A model generated the notes under the pieces. That model saw nothing but the letters and a program-made list of their open reading frames with translations. It was not told the origin of the DNA and did no database searches. A program made the translations under genes and the position numbers. From Ariolimax columbianus (taxonomy: Eukaryota > Mollusca > Gastropoda > Stylommatophora > Arionidae), in contig JAVGWX010000011.1 in NCBI GenBank assembly GCA_036924085.1, positions 37,203,210-37,267,209 on the forward strand: a stretch of DNA of 64,000 nt, given 5' to 3'. Below, piece after piece: positions 1 to 10,409 of this stretch. Each line of letters starts with the position of its first letter. Within the stretch, counting starts at the first letter, position 1.

Positions 1-12
1 ATTTCTGATATC

Positions 13-190
13 ACTCTTCTTCTTCTGCGTTCAATATTCTATCTCCCGCTGCTAAGCGCTGAACAGGACTTTGTAAGTAGCAGGATGTAGTCTGGAGAAC
101 GGAATGCGTTGTGTCACTAGTTTACGGTTTTGACTACGATATTTGCACCTTTCGGTCCGACACATCCGTCTTCGGCAGTGATATCACTAT
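13..190 (-). repeat. Family A dispersed repeat, 3' part
   Basis: A partial copy of a roughly 360-bp repeat seen many times in this window. Read on the minus strand, it runs from the conserved core (the 'cctttcggtccgacacatcc' stretch, 149-168) to a short (GAA)n tail, seen as cttcttcttct near 17-27. The 5' half is missing. Full copies lie at 8837-9203, 45273-45641 and 63218-63572. Confidence 0.75.
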
Positions 191-206
191 ATTTCCACAT
201 ATATAT

Positions 207-582
207 GGTCCGCCGAGTTCTTCGTGTATGACAAGGACAACAATAGCACCCCTGCCCTACAGAGAGCATTTCATTGAACTGTGTGACATGGCATAATAAC
301 GGCCATGGTTAGGTCGTATGTTAAGAGCAGCACCTATAAATTCTAACAGGATCCGGGTCTTCTTTGCTGTAATATTTGAGTCTACTAATATGGGCTGGCA
401 CATCGGCTAACCACCATCCAAAGCACGTGTCCTAATAATGCGGAGTAATAAGCTGCTCAAGCCTAGCCTGCTAAAACAGGTAATCCCCATTCCGGCTATA
501 TCCAGCTCACGTCAGAGTTTGGACCTCCACGGGGGCATCCGCCCCTGTAGAAGTACAGGTCTACTAAGACAAAGACACACAC
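207..582 (+). repeat. Family B dispersed repeat
   Basis: One of five copies of a roughly 350-bp non-coding repeat. Shared landmarks in order are gtgtatgacaagga, tgtgtgacatggcat, a 'gtttgagtctact' equivalent, cacatcggctaaccacc, and an end near ccctgtagaagtacaggtc. Other copies: 28470-28640 (partial), 30340-30690, 44540-44920 and 55430-55775 (minus). I see no protein signature and no clear pol III A or B box, so its class (SINE or MITE) is unknown. A (CA)n tract follows. Confidence 0.75.
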
Positions 583-622
583 GCGTGCGATCACTCACAC
601 GCACGCACACACGCACACATAT
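577..622. repeat. CA-rich microsatellite
   Basis: Imperfect (CA)n with cacg interruptions directly after the family B copy. Confidence 0.85.
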
Positions 623-647
623 ATCCTCCTATTGTGACATTAGACAT

Positions 648-940
648 TTACCACAATGAAGAGTAAAAATCTGGCCAGACAAAACATACCAACCAAGACC
701 CTCGCCTTGGCTTCCTGGTAGCCCCTCCTGGAAACGGACTGTTTTCATGGCAGCCTGGCTAATAAGGTGAGGGATCGACGTGATCCCCGTAGTAGTGAGC
801 GACACGCAGATAAAGTCAATCATAGTACAACTGCCTGGAGTACCCCGGTCCAGCTTCAGGAGCACGCTCGAGAATTAACGTTCTTTTTAGGGCGTACATA
901 AGAGTAATCCTACTCGTTGTATGCATTCAACAACAATAAC
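648..940 (-). repeat. Family C dispersed repeat, no internal array
   Basis: The reverse complement starts near the conserved ttgttgttgaatgc motif, passes the block that reads as 'cttcatctgcgtg..gctcactactac' in other copies, then the cagtccgtttccagg motif, and ends at one degraded unit of the element's minisatellite. The 78-aa minus frame here lies wholly inside the repeat and has no family resemblance. Related copies: 28745-29090, 29085-29660, 41240-42530, 46685-47385 and 53565-54440. Confidence 0.7.
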
Positions 941-1723
941 CACAATGTACAGTTCATCTCTATTGCTGTGTATAGGCACTATACCTGACAATAAAATAAG
1001 TGAACAGAAATGAATAAAGATAGCAGAGTAGAAAATAAGGGTTTATCGCATAGTAGTTACACTACTGTCCAGGATTGAAGTTGTTTAAGACTTCCGTATA
1101 CTAAGTCACGGCTTGTTTTAGGTAGGCTTGCCAGTTTCTTTCCTCGCTGCCGTTTACTTCACTTAGTTGTATGCAAGGTCCTCGTTTACAGCTGGGTCGA
1201 CTGTAGCGAGGCGATCATGTGAGTAACTTTAGAATGTACAAAATACAAGTTTATTCTGAATTTAAGAGCATTTCAGATCGAGTTTACCACTGATACTCGA
1301 GCTTGGCCTCAATCTGACGTCTTATCTTCCTTTTAATCTGCTCAAAATATTCTAAGTAAACCTGTGCGTTTGTTGGTGAGCTCCTGCGTGCGTGCGTTCG
1401 TTCGCGTGGGCATGCTGTGCTCTTTCGTGTGTATCATTTATTGTGTGAAAAATAAGATTGTTTGGTTTTGTATCTTTTTGCGCTTTTGTTTCTTTGTTGC
1501 TTTATCCTTTCAATTTCGTTCGAGAATATTGCTGCAACAGTAGTGCGTGTTTTTTGTTTGGTTTCTGTAGCCCTGCCAATAAAACGAGTTACCTTCACTT
1601 TTATATTTAAATGTTTTTGGCCATATGTTCTTTGGCTTCTCAACTATTTTTTTTATTTTTGGTTTATTATTTTTGTGTTGTGCGTCCTGTAGGTGCTAAC
1701 TCAGCTTATATCCGGTTATAGAT
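941..1723. other. Unassigned AT-rich spacer
   Basis: I see no recognisable gene or repeat. Several short overlapping frames (about 60-80 codons) on both strands show no family resemblance. The stretch ends in a T-rich segment just before the 36-bp satellite. Confidence 0.5.
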
Positions 1724-2372
1724 GTGGCTTCTGCATTAGCGTATATGTCCATATTAGATTTGGGTTCTACATTAGCGTATATGTCCATACTATATTTGGG
1801 TTCTACATTAGCGTATATGTCCATACTATATTTGGGTTCTACATTAGCGTATATGTCCATACTATATTTGGGTTCTATATTAAACGTATATGTCCATACT
1901 ATATTTGGGTTCTGCATTAGCGTATATGTCCATACTATATTTGGGTTTTGCATTAGCGTATATGTCCATACTATATTTGGGTTCTACATTAGCGTATATG
2001 TCCATACTATATTTGGGTTCTATATTAAACGTATATGTCCATACTATATTTGGGTTCTGCATTAGCGTATATGTCCATACTATATTTGGGTTTTGCATTA
2101 GCGTATATGTCCATACTATATTTGGGTTCTACATTAGCGTATATGTCCATACTATATTTGGGTTCTACATTAGCGCATATGTCCATACTATATTTGGGTT
2201 CTACATTAAACGTATATGTCCATACTATATTTGGGTTCTACATTAGCGTATATGTCCATACTATATTTGGGTTCTACATTAAACGTATATGTCCATACTA
2301 TATTTGGGTTCTACATTAAATGTATATGTCCATACTATATTTGGGTTCTACATTAAACGTATATGTCCGATA
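1724..2372. repeat. 36-bp satellite, block 1 (about 18 units)
   Basis: Tandem units of 36 bp with the core tatgtccatactatatttggg. The join alternates between 'attagcgta' and 'attaaacgta'. A higher-order period of about 145 bp (four monomers) is visible because the segment from 1890 recurs from 2035. As 36 is divisible by 3 and the unit lacks stops in several frames, both strands carry apparent 12-residue repeat proteins (for example ISVYVHTIFGFY). These are artefacts of the period. Confidence 0.95.
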
Positions 2373-2890
2373 TACATCAAATGGCAAGACATGATCCCGG
2401 ACACTGCTGTTCTTGAGACAGCTGGTATCCCTAGCATTGATACCATCATGATGCAATCACAGATTCGCTGGGCGGGTCATGTGGTTCGAATGCTAGACTA
2501 TTGGTTGCCAAAAATAATCTTCGGTGGCGAGATGCAGAAGGGCAAACGCTCTCAATGAGGCCAAACAAATCGCTTTAAAGACACACTAAAAACGTCTTTA
2601 AAAGCCTTCAGCATAAATGTCCATACATGGGGAGATGCTGCAAAAGACCGTACAACCTGACGCATAGCCCTCCGCAGCAGCAGAACAACGGAGACAGGCC
2701 AGAAAACCACGTGAAATATCACCATCTCGCGAAGCGAACATTCATCACTGCGTGCGAGGTTGCAAATCCCAAATTGTACTGGTCAGAAATGTCCGCACCC
2801 ATCCACAACTCCGAATCACAGAATACGAGACTGAAAGGACTGTCTAAAGGACAAAAGAAAAGGTCCTCATCACTCGTGATGGACGAACAA
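2373..2890 (+). pseudogene. Non-LTR retrotransposon C-terminal remnant
   Basis: Between the two blocks of the 36-bp satellite lies a decayed C-terminus of a LINE reverse transcriptase polyprotein. The readable part (about 2376-2558) contains QIRWAGHVVRM followed by a lysine- and arginine-rich GKR motif. This segment after the RT thumb is common in RTE-like and related animal LINEs. The frame breaks at the stop after GKRSQ, and similarity continues in other frames (NVHTWGDAAKDRT). The catalytic domain is absent. The satellite starts again right after its end, so the array may have grown from the element's 3' tail, or the element may have landed in the array. Confidence 0.75.
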
Positions 2891-3125
2891 CATATGTCCA
2901 TATTAGATTTGGGTTCTACATTAGCGTATATGTCCATATTAGATTTGGGTTCTACGTTAGCGTATATGTCTATACCAGATTTGGGTTCTACATTAGCGTA
3001 TATGTCCATATTAGATTTGGGTTCTACATTAGCGTATATGTCCATACCAGATTTGGATTCTACATTAGCGTATATGTCCATACCAGATTTGGGTTCTACA
3101 TTAGCGTATATGTCCATACCAGATT
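2891..3125. repeat. 36-bp satellite, block 2 (about 6.5 units)
   Basis: Same monomer as block 1, but with the subfamily variants tatgtccatattagatttggg and tatgtccataccagatttggg. The different variant set suggests separate local amplification after the blocks were split. Confidence 0.95.
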
Positions 3126-3315
3126 CAGTTTTAGTGATGTCGTTAGAAGTAACCTCTTAAGTGTGTCAGGGACAACCTCGATCCACCTACGTTGAGTTCG
3201 ATGTCTTGCGTGTGGACCGTTGATTTGCATATGATATACTGGCGCTGTAGACTGGTCACAATGCATTCTGACGAAATGATGAACCCACTTGATTTTGGTG
3301 TGTGTAAATGTAGGC
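3126..3315 (-). pseudogene. LINE C-terminal remnant next to satellite block 2
   Basis: A minus-strand frame of 76 codons (3096-3326) carries KIKWVHHFVRM and, further on, RTQRRWIEVVPDTLKRL. These match the 'W.GHV.RM ... R.RW.D.V..DL' arrangement at the end of many LINE RT polyproteins. The last residues of the frame are satellite-derived. No catalytic residues are present, so it is a dead fragment. Confidence 0.65.
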
Positions 3316-3716
3316 ACTGACTTCATATGTCCCCACTATCCGTCTCACCGCGGATTCGGTCACGGATTTATGTGTGTGTTGAATTAACGAGGGTCCGCCT
3401 GATTCTGACTTTCCTGCAAGCAACTATTGGGTAGGAATTTCTTTATCTTATGAAAGTTTCCCCGCACAGTAACCAACACCCTGCCCTTTTAATTTTCAAC
3501 TGCAAAATGTTCTTTCTCAATCCCATGTGTACAGGACCTCCGATTTTATCGTCCGTTTCCGACAGGACTAGGCGTCGATCGCACCTCATGTGAGACCAGG
3601 AGATGCTTCGAACTTAGGGATTCGAAAACCCACACATTCGAGCTTCCGTTTGTTCGTTTATTTGGAAGGCGAGAGCCTTGTTTCTCATCTACAACGACTC
3701 ACTGAATATTATATTA
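3316..3716. other. Unassigned spacer
   Basis: No gene, tandem repeat or recognised dispersed family found. Confidence 0.4.
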
Positions 3717-4121
3717 CGAAGAGTGTTCAAATGAAACCGCACCTAGCTGAAACAAGTTAACATACGTACGATGCGAGTGATGACGTCACTTCTGATGTAA
3801 ATTAAACATCGTTGTCCAGTTCTTCACTGTTGTCTCCATACACTTTTGTCACCATTCACTGCCTGCATTCTGCGATGAATGTTAACTGGTCGGCATCCTT
3901 CAGCTGTTAGAAACCGAATCACCGCTCGCTGATCAACTCTGGACGGATTAATTATCACACCCGCAATGTTTTCATCGGTCTGCTGAGGAAACTATGAGTC
4001 GGAGGATAATGAAATGGTGCAAATTTGACGGTTGCTATATGCTATTTACACCAGAAGTGACACCTTTCGTACGTATGTGCACCTGGTGCAGTTAGGTCCG
4101 GTTTCATTTGAACACGCCTCG
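3717..4121 (-). mobile_element. Mariner-like MITE (405 bp) with TA target site
   Basis: Terminal inverted repeats of about 29 bp begin CGAAGAGTGTTCAAATGAAA on the left and CGAGGCGTGTTCAAATGAAA on the right (reverse complement). Each end is flanked by TA (3715-3716 and 4122-4123), the Tc1/mariner target site. The interior, on the minus strand, still encodes a recognisable piece of the N-terminal mariner transposase helix-turn-helix region (RAVIRFLTAEGCRPVNIHRR, about 3828-3935). A stop follows soon after and the DDD/E catalytic region is missing. It is an internally deleted, non-autonomous derivative of a full mariner. Confidence 0.85.
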
Positions 4122-4337
4122 TATTTGCGAACTTTGTGTTCCTGTGGGTATTGTTTAGGGAGGAGGGGTAGAGAGAGGGGAGGGGAATGCCTTTTTTTCA
4201 TTTATTTTGAACATTCCATATAAACTATTATTTCTACTGCTCGTTCCCAGTTCATTATCCTCCAGTGTTATCGTTACGATAATGTATGTCAACCATCGTT
4301 GACGTTTCTAAGCGTTACAAGTATATCGCCCCATGTT

Positions 4338-4690
4338 ACAGCCGTCTGTTCTGAAAACGTTTATTTCGCACTTTCCTCACTAGCAGCGGCCTGCGACTGT
4401 CCAGAGAGAGAGACACACAGAGAGAGAAAGACAGAGAGAGAGAGCGAGGCAGACAGGGAGATAGAAAGACAGAGAGAGGTGAAATTTTAAAAAACGCCGT
4501 CTGTTCTAAATACGCTTACTTCGCACCTTCCACAATAACAGCGGCCTGAGACTGTCCAGAAAGAGAGACACAGAGAGAGAAAGACAGAGACAGCAGGAGA
4601 GAAAGACAAGGAGAGACACAGAGAGAGAAAGACAGGAAGAGACACAGACAAACAGAGAAAGAAGAGAGGGAGGAGAGAGAGAGGTGAAAT
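4338..4690. repeat. Two-copy repeat with purine-rich GA tracts
   Basis: A segment beginning 'ccgtctgttct' and containing 'agcggcctg.gactgtccag' occurs at 4338 and again at 4497 (about 157-bp spacing). Each copy is followed by an (AGAG/ACAG)n tract. The arginine/glutamate-rich and leucine/serine-rich frames here come from the microsatellite. Confidence 0.85.
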
Positions 4691-5237
4691 CAAAAGTGCC
4701 TACAAAATATGTGTTACTACCTGCTTGCTTATCTATATCACAATACACCCATTTGCCTCTCTACCTCCGTCTATTCTGCAGCAGATGATGAAATATAGCA
4801 GTTTCTTGCCTACCTTCTCAATCTCTTACGACAACTTCACAAACACGTCTATGGATGTACTGTTAACTTATCGAGCTAGGCGCGAGGCTGTCAAGCTAAT
4901 TTCACCATCATGGTGACTGTGCAAGTCTTTATAGCATGGTCATTACCTGGCAATCCATTAAGCCGGATCCGTGTTGAAAGTGCGGCTAGTTAGTCTTTGA
5001 CCGCCTTAAAACACAAAACAACGCGAACTTCGTGTCAACTATTGATGGCCAGGGAACACGAACATATAACAAACACAAACTTGAAGGGAGACGACAGATA
5101 CAATCAATAAGCATAGTTGATAAGGGAAGCAACAGAACGGCCTAAGAATGAACATGTTCACTGGTTGAACTTCGATGCAAAGGTATTTCATGGTTATACC
5201 CATAAACATGTTAGACGCAGGCACTCATTTTTGTATG
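4691..5237. other. Unassigned spacer
   Basis: No coding or repeat signature recognised. It ends at the TSD of the hAT-type element. Confidence 0.4.
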
Positions 5238-5484
5238 ATCTATACCAGTGTTTCTCAACCCTATTCCGGCAAGTGACTCTTCCCCCCCCCCCCCCCCACT
5301 TTTCCCCATATTTTTGTCTTCACGCATGGTTTCATTGGGAAGTGTAGTCATAGATAATACATTCAAGAATAACTTGCATGCGTATAGTTGTTTTTAGATC
5401 AAGTGAATTAGAGAAAACTGGTTGGATACAGACTTAGTTTTCCAAACCAATATAAAGACATTTAGCTGAGTTATATCAAACAAT

Positions 5485-6835
5485 AGACTATTGTAGATAG
5501 ATGGCTTCTAACTCACGTGGAAGTCCCTTTTATACGTCACATTCCAACGCTGACTAAATAACGGAACTTGTTTGTGTCAACTATCAGCGCAAATATAACC
5601 CGTGTTCGTAAAACACGGATGGACATGCAGTTGGTTTCATGACAGGATTCTGGGAAAAGATCACTCAACAAGTGATTTGTTGTATTTTGTACAGTGAATT
5701 TGTTTTACTTCTCTGTGTAGAACATTATACCAAGATCAACTAGCAGCTGACAAGTATCTGAGCAAATATCAGATTGGTTCGCAGTACAAAGAGGATTAAG
5801 ATTGGGATGTATCCTCTCACCCTATCTACACAACATATATGCGGAATGTACAATGAGAAATATTAGAGAAGACGTGAACATTGAAAGTTTTGATACATTT
5901 ACGATTGGCGGTTATGAGATTCCAGAGTTAAGATACGCAGATGACACAGTGATACTATCAAGAAATGCAAAAAGAGCAAGAGCAGCTAATTTCATCCGTT
6001 AATGGACACAGTAAAGATCAAAACATATTTATAAACATAAACAAAACAAAGATAATGACCACCGACAAAACACGATGTCAACATAAATTTACAGTGGGTA
6101 GTGAAGAAATAAATCAGGACACGCATTTTGAATATCTGGAACCCAGAATTGGCAAAAATTGCGACTGCTCGAAAGAAATCAGAAGAGGACTAGCCATGGC
6201 AATGCAGATACTGAACAGCCTGAAGAAATTATGACAGAGCACCAACAAAACGACAAAAGTGAAAGTCTTGAGAGCCTGTGTTTTTTCCTGTGGCAGCATA
6301 TGACTGCGAATCATGGACTATTACCAAAGCTTCTAGACAAATAATCGAATCACCGAGTCAAAATGTTATAGAAAGATACTCGGAATACACTGGAGAGAGA
6401 AACAGACAAATATAGACATTCGGCAAGAGTTGAGCATAGAGGAGAACTGGTTTGTCTATTCCATTTTGGTCAGAAAATTTAAATACTTTGGTCACATCAA
6501 GAGACACAACGGTTTTGAGAGAACAGTGATGGACGGTATGGTACCAGGCAAAAGAGGCAGAGGTAGACCAAGAAGACGATGGCACCAAGATATACAGGAA
6601 TGCCTGGGTATGACTGTGAAGGAGGCTGGAGCTTTGGCAATGGAAAGAGTTTCTTTCAGACAGGATGTGATGGGAGCGACGTTCTATAAAGGACATGCTA
6701 CATGAGGAGAACATGACGATTGATTATACATGTTAACACAATATGATTTCTGTTATTTAGTCAGCCTTGGAATGTGATGTTTCAAATGAATTGCCGGTGA
6801 GTCAGACGGTATATCTAATGTAGGCCATGTATCAG
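5485..6835. mobile_element. Foldback/TIR element (family E) split by a LINE
   Basis: The left arm (about 5485-5580, containing gctgactaaataacggaact) is roughly inverted in the right arm (about 6740-6835, containing ctgttatttagtcagc and ggtgagtcagacgg). The same arms and central sequence lie uninterrupted at 53041-53400. Comparing the two shows that about 1 kb of LINE sequence entered between 'ctctgtgtagaacattat' and 'gattatacatgtt'. No transposase is visible; it is a non-autonomous element of unassigned superfamily. Confidence 0.7.
5725..6712 (+). pseudogene. LINE reverse transcriptase fragment with YADD box
   Basis: A broken polyprotein. First comes RT motif B-like sequence (QRGLRLGCILSPYLHNIY, beginning about 5785), then the catalytic box LRYADDTVILSRN (about 5930-5968, YADD intact). 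A frame change leads into the thumb region (5965-6234) and then a C-terminal tail (6430-6705) with FKYFGHIKRHNG and GKRGRGRPRRRWHQDIQECL. At least three frame changes and an internal stop separate these parts. The endonuclease and N-terminal RT are absent, as expected of a 5'-truncated LINE. It sits inside the foldback element. Confidence 0.85.
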
Positions 6836-7427
6836 ACACATATGTATCTTGCGGTGTTGTGGTGACAGAATAAATCCGTAGTCAATATACTCCACTAGTA
6901 CATTGAATGAAAACAATTGTAATCGATACAGATTGATTTTACGTATGTTTACAACTACAAAATAATGAGATCACTTCTCAGAAATAAAAGAATGTTGGAA
7001 CATCAGAACAGAGACAAATGAAAAAAATTGTTCTGATCCCAATATATCTCTGCAACAAGAAGAAAACTGAACACAGCAACCGCGAAAGTAGAAGTGGGAG
7101 GGAGAAGGAAGCGGAAGCGACGTTTCCGCAGAGGCCACGTGACGATCCATTCAATGGCAAGCACGGTCATTTCCTATTGACACTGTTTTATATTTTTTAT
7201 ATTTTCTTCGTTTCTCTTTTTTCATTTCTCTTTTCTCTTTTTTCGTTTCTGTTTCTTTTCTCTGTCACTTTTCTGTTCCCTTCACTTCTCACTTTCCTCT
7301 GTGTCCGCCTAGTCTCATGCCGTGGTGCACCCCTGTGGCCCCCTTGGAATATCTTGGGAGCCCACAGGCGGTCATATGGCGACCGGTTGAGAAACGCTGA
7401 TCTATATTTTATTTTATTTTATTTTTT

Positions 7428-7560
7428 TTGCGTTCGCCTTATTTATCTATTCCCCAAGGCGTGTGTGCGTTACACTGTGGTTTTCGTTTTGCGCCTGTCG
7501 GCCCAGTGCATCCGACTTCAGCATGCATTTTATGTAAGGGTCTGCTTCCTCCTGCATTTT
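7428..7560 (-). repeat. Divergent family A copy
   Basis: Contains gcgcctgtcggcccagtgca, then tccgacttcagcatgcattt, matching the conserved core of family A with several changes. Confidence 0.5.
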
Positions 7561-7865
7561 CTAAGGGTTTGCTTCCCCGGGGTAACGGCCGGTGCTGTGA
7601 TGGGGATCGAACGATCTATATGACCTGATAGACTTCAGAAAGAAACGACCAGAATATTAGCTTATCTGTTGAGAAGGAAAATCCTCCGCAGCTTTTAGCA
7701 GCTCGCGTGGTGTTACAGAAATGTGGTGGGGTTTCATTAAATAGTGTACGCATCGTATAACATAAAGGACTGTAGCTGACACCCACTCGTCTTTGTCAAC
7801 AAGAATGCGAAGTATTATAGAACAGCAATTCACTGTAGTACACTTAAAAGGGCATACACAATTGT

Positions 7866-7948
7866 TGTTCTTCCTTGGCGTCGGTTCTGAGAAGAAGTTT
7901 GCAGCGAGGATGCGATATCTGCGCCTTTCAGTCCGACACATCCGGACG
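7866..7948 (-). repeat. Family A fragment
   Basis: Contains ttcttccttggcgtcggttc and, further on, gatatctgcgcctttcagtc followed by cgacacatccgg, the 3' half of family A. The remaining nearby sequence (7561-7865 and 7949-8030) shows nothing recognisable. Confidence 0.55.
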
Positions 7949-8029
7949 AGTATGTGGTAATTCAAGTTGTGTAGCAGTTGACAAGAACTCTAATGTCACC
8001 TGCATCCCCGGAGTCGAATGTTTTTTTGT

Positions 8030-8392
8030 AATGTTCTAATTCTTCGCCGTTCGTTTTCAAAACGACGCTAATAAGCCCTGACAAAGATTTTGCAAGTAGC
8101 AGGATGTCGAATAAATAACGGAATGCGATGTGTCATAGTATAATCCTTTACAACGATATCTGCACCTTTCGGTCCGACACATCCGACTTTAGCGTGGCAT
8201 TATTGGGTAGCGCGTTACCTTTTCTCTTTGATCCCCTCTCATTCGTCAGTGTGCTCTGTTGCAGTCTGTTATCCAGGATCAGGTGGATAAGGGTTTTGGC
8301 AGCTCTGGGTCTATCACCGTGACGCTGGTAGCCAGTTTTGGTAGCTGACCGCTGCAGCTCATGTACTGCTCGGCATCTTGATCCCGCTTTTT
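8030..8392 (-). repeat. Family A copy, diverged, near full length
   Basis: Runs from the tail side (attcttcgccgttcg) through the gcacctttcggtccgacaca core to the characteristic 5' end gcatcttgatccc near 8372-8384. Many differences from the other full copies indicate an older insertion. Confidence 0.75.
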
Positions 8393-8458
8393 GTAATCAA
8401 TAAAGGTAAATATCAATGGAGTATCGTATTATGTGTTGCCTCGTTACGTAAATAACAG

Positions 8459-8524
8459 GTGTGTGTGTGTGTGTGCGTGTATATATATAAATATATATAT
8501 ATATATATAGATATATATATATAT

Positions 8525-8601
<77 letters not shown>

Positions 8602-8615
8602 TAGATATATAGCTG
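8459..8615. repeat. Compound (TG)n-(TA)n-(GA)n microsatellite
   Basis: A TG tract, then a long TA/GATA tract, then GA, then GATA and TG again. The IYIYIY and ERERER frame over it is an artefact. Confidence 0.95.
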
Positions 8616-8649
8616 TGTGTGTGTGTGGGTCTGTTTGTTTTGGGTTTTT

Positions 8650-9545
8650 TTGTTGTTTTTTTTGTTTTGTTTTTTAGTTATGGACTTTTGCGTCTTGACA
8701 GATGGTCAGTAAGCTGGTCTGTTGTAGAGATGACGGTGGTTGCATCTGTCCTGTAGGGACATCGATATATGTGGCTGATTTTGCCGATTCTCGGTTGACA
8801 ATTGTTGTGGTATAGGCTACTATATGCGGGTATTTGGCTTGGCTTCGGCTTGGCTTCGTTCGTTCTCAATCTCCCGTTACCAAGCCCTAAAAGGGCTTAA
8901 GTAGCAGAATGCAGTCCAGAGAATGGAATACGTTGTGTCGTGGTTTACAGCTTGACTGCGATATTTGCACCTTTCGGTCCAACACATCCGACTTCAGCAA
9001 GCATTTTTTGAGTATCGGGTTAGCATTCCCTCTTCGATCCCTTCTCCTTAGCCAGTCTGCCCTGCTGCAGCCTGTTATCCAGGATCACCGCGTGGAGGTG
9101 TAGAAGGGTCTTGGCAGCTCTGGTTCGCTGGCCCTGACGCTAGCAGTCAGCTATGGGTCGCTGACCACTGCAGCTCATGCGCTGCTCGGCATCTTGATCC
9201 CAGGCGGGTATTTGACATTCGTTTTACGTGACCCAACCATCTCAGTCTCTTGCTGCTCAGGGTCGAGAAGAGGGAAGGTATCTTGGGCGCGTTTCAATAT
9301 TTCCGAGTTGGTCACCTTGTCCTGCAAATTTATGTTCATTATACCCCATATGAAAACTGTTTAAACTCTTTTCGTGCTTTGAATGTGTTGTCGATGTTTC
9401 CGCTCCGTATAACTGTATCAAACATGCATGCTTGATATATCATGATTTTTGTATTTAGCGTCAGCTTTTTGTTGTTCCATACCCTTTCTTTCAGTCTGCT
9501 GAAAGTTGTTGCTGCTTGCCCTATCCGTATATTGATCTCTTCATA
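8650..9545 (-). pseudogene. LINE C-terminal remnant split by family A
   Basis: Read on the minus strand from 9545, sequence upstream of the family A insertion translates as a LINE polyprotein tail: INIRIGQAATTFSRLKERVW, then TLNTKIMIYQACMF and, in another frame, a 'RLRWLGHVKRMSNTR' equivalent. After the insertion, 8829-8690 carries NNCQPRIGKISHIYRC, resembling the cysteine-containing 'C...C.SRIGL.SH.R.C' end of such polyproteins. The RT core is absent and a short internal part (the usual basic GKR segment) seems deleted. The element is older than the family A copy inside it. Confidence 0.75.
8837..9203 (-). mobile_element. Family A, full-length insertion with 11-bp TSD
   Basis: Flanked by the perfect direct repeat gcgggtatttg (8826-8836 and 9204-9214). 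The element's 5' end on the minus strand is tgggatcaagatgccgagca. Its tail is a (GAAGCCAAGCC)-like repeat rather than pure (GAA)n. It interrupts a LINE tail. Full copies share the same 5' end, which is SINE-like behaviour rather than random LINE truncation. I see no convincing A and B boxes. Confidence 0.85.
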
Positions 9546-10228
9546 TATATATTTATACTAACACCAAAAGCCAGAAACACACCGACAGAGACACACACAT
9601 AGAGCGAGGCTCGCAATAAATTTACATACTATCCATAATTGACGTTCGTGAAATTGCACACTTAAAAATGGTTACGACTGCAAATCATTTATATATGCGC
9701 ATTAAATATTCTATGGTGTAATTAAACTGTGTTCACTCTTAAAATACGGTACCGCCTGTTCTTGTATGAGTTATAATGAAATGTCTATGTCTGTCGAGGT
9801 TGTGTTGCACACATAAGGGTACGCAGCCATTGAAAAGTGTTGTTTTGTCTGTCGGGTACGGACGTCTCTTAGCCATTCATACTGGCACATGTCCATCTCA
9901 TCAATTCTCTGTTTAATCACTTCCTGTTATTACCGACCTAGGAGGTTACAGCTGCTACCCGTTATTTCTGATGGCTAGACGACAATCCAACGTCCCCAAT
10001 TTCCACACCAACAACATTGTAAGTAGCATGCCATGTGCTTTTGCAGAACGTCGCTTCTAACAACTGCCAACCTTTTTAGATGGTATTCGTTTCTTGGCGG
10101 CTGTGCAGTCCGGCAGGGTCCCAGTACTTTCAGATGTCGCACCAAAAAAACTAAATCTCGTTTCTGCAAACTAGAGACGGCGGGAATCCAACAGAGTACA
10201 TTCGTATTGCAAGAATGATGTTTCATCC
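9546..10228. other. Unassigned spacer
   Basis: AT-rich up to about 9800. A minus frame of 83 codons (9975-10226) and a plus frame of 61 codons (10033-10218) overlap. Neither shows a family I recognise. Confidence 0.4.
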
Positions 10229-10409
10229 CAAGGCCACGCTACATTACAGAGATATGAATTTCAATACAAGAGAATTTTTTAATGAATTCAATTTATTCAG
10301 TAAGGGACAATCAATATTCATTTCAAGAAACAAGAATCACCTGGAAGCTGATAGACTAATTGAAAAAATTGAAAGTTATAAAGAACAGCACAAGAAAAAT
10401 CAACAGGTA
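10229..10409 (+). CDS. Possible small exon or ORF, function unknown
   Basis: A plus frame from 10215 to 10412 encodes about 65 residues (begins MMFHPKATLHYRD). The composition is ordinary rather than low complexity, with a charged, helix-prone C-terminal half (HLEADRLIEKIESYKEQHKK) that could form a short coiled coil. The coding stretch ends at CAACAG followed by GTATGA, which fits a splice donor, so this may be an exon of a host gene. I do not recognise the family and see no partner exon. The T-rich tract at 10410-10560 follows. An unrecognised transposon fragment is equally possible. Confidence 0.25.

Larger units (their letters stand above)
5246..7399. mobile_element. hAT-type DNA transposon remnant with nested insertions
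   Basis: The left end is CAGTGTTTCTCAACC (5246-5260). The right end, read on the other strand, is CAGCGTTTCTCAACC (7385-7399). These 15-bp inverted repeats have one mismatch and the CAG.G..TCTCAA form typical of hAT elements. The flanks are atctatac (5238-5245) and atctatat (7400-7407), an 8-bp TSD with one difference, the length expected of hAT. I find no transposase inside. The interior instead holds a C16 run (about 5282-5297), a foldback element at 5485-6835, a LINE at about 5725-6712, and pyrimidine-rich DNA at 7180-7290. The two ends could come from different copies, but the matching TSD argues for one insertion. Confidence 0.7.
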
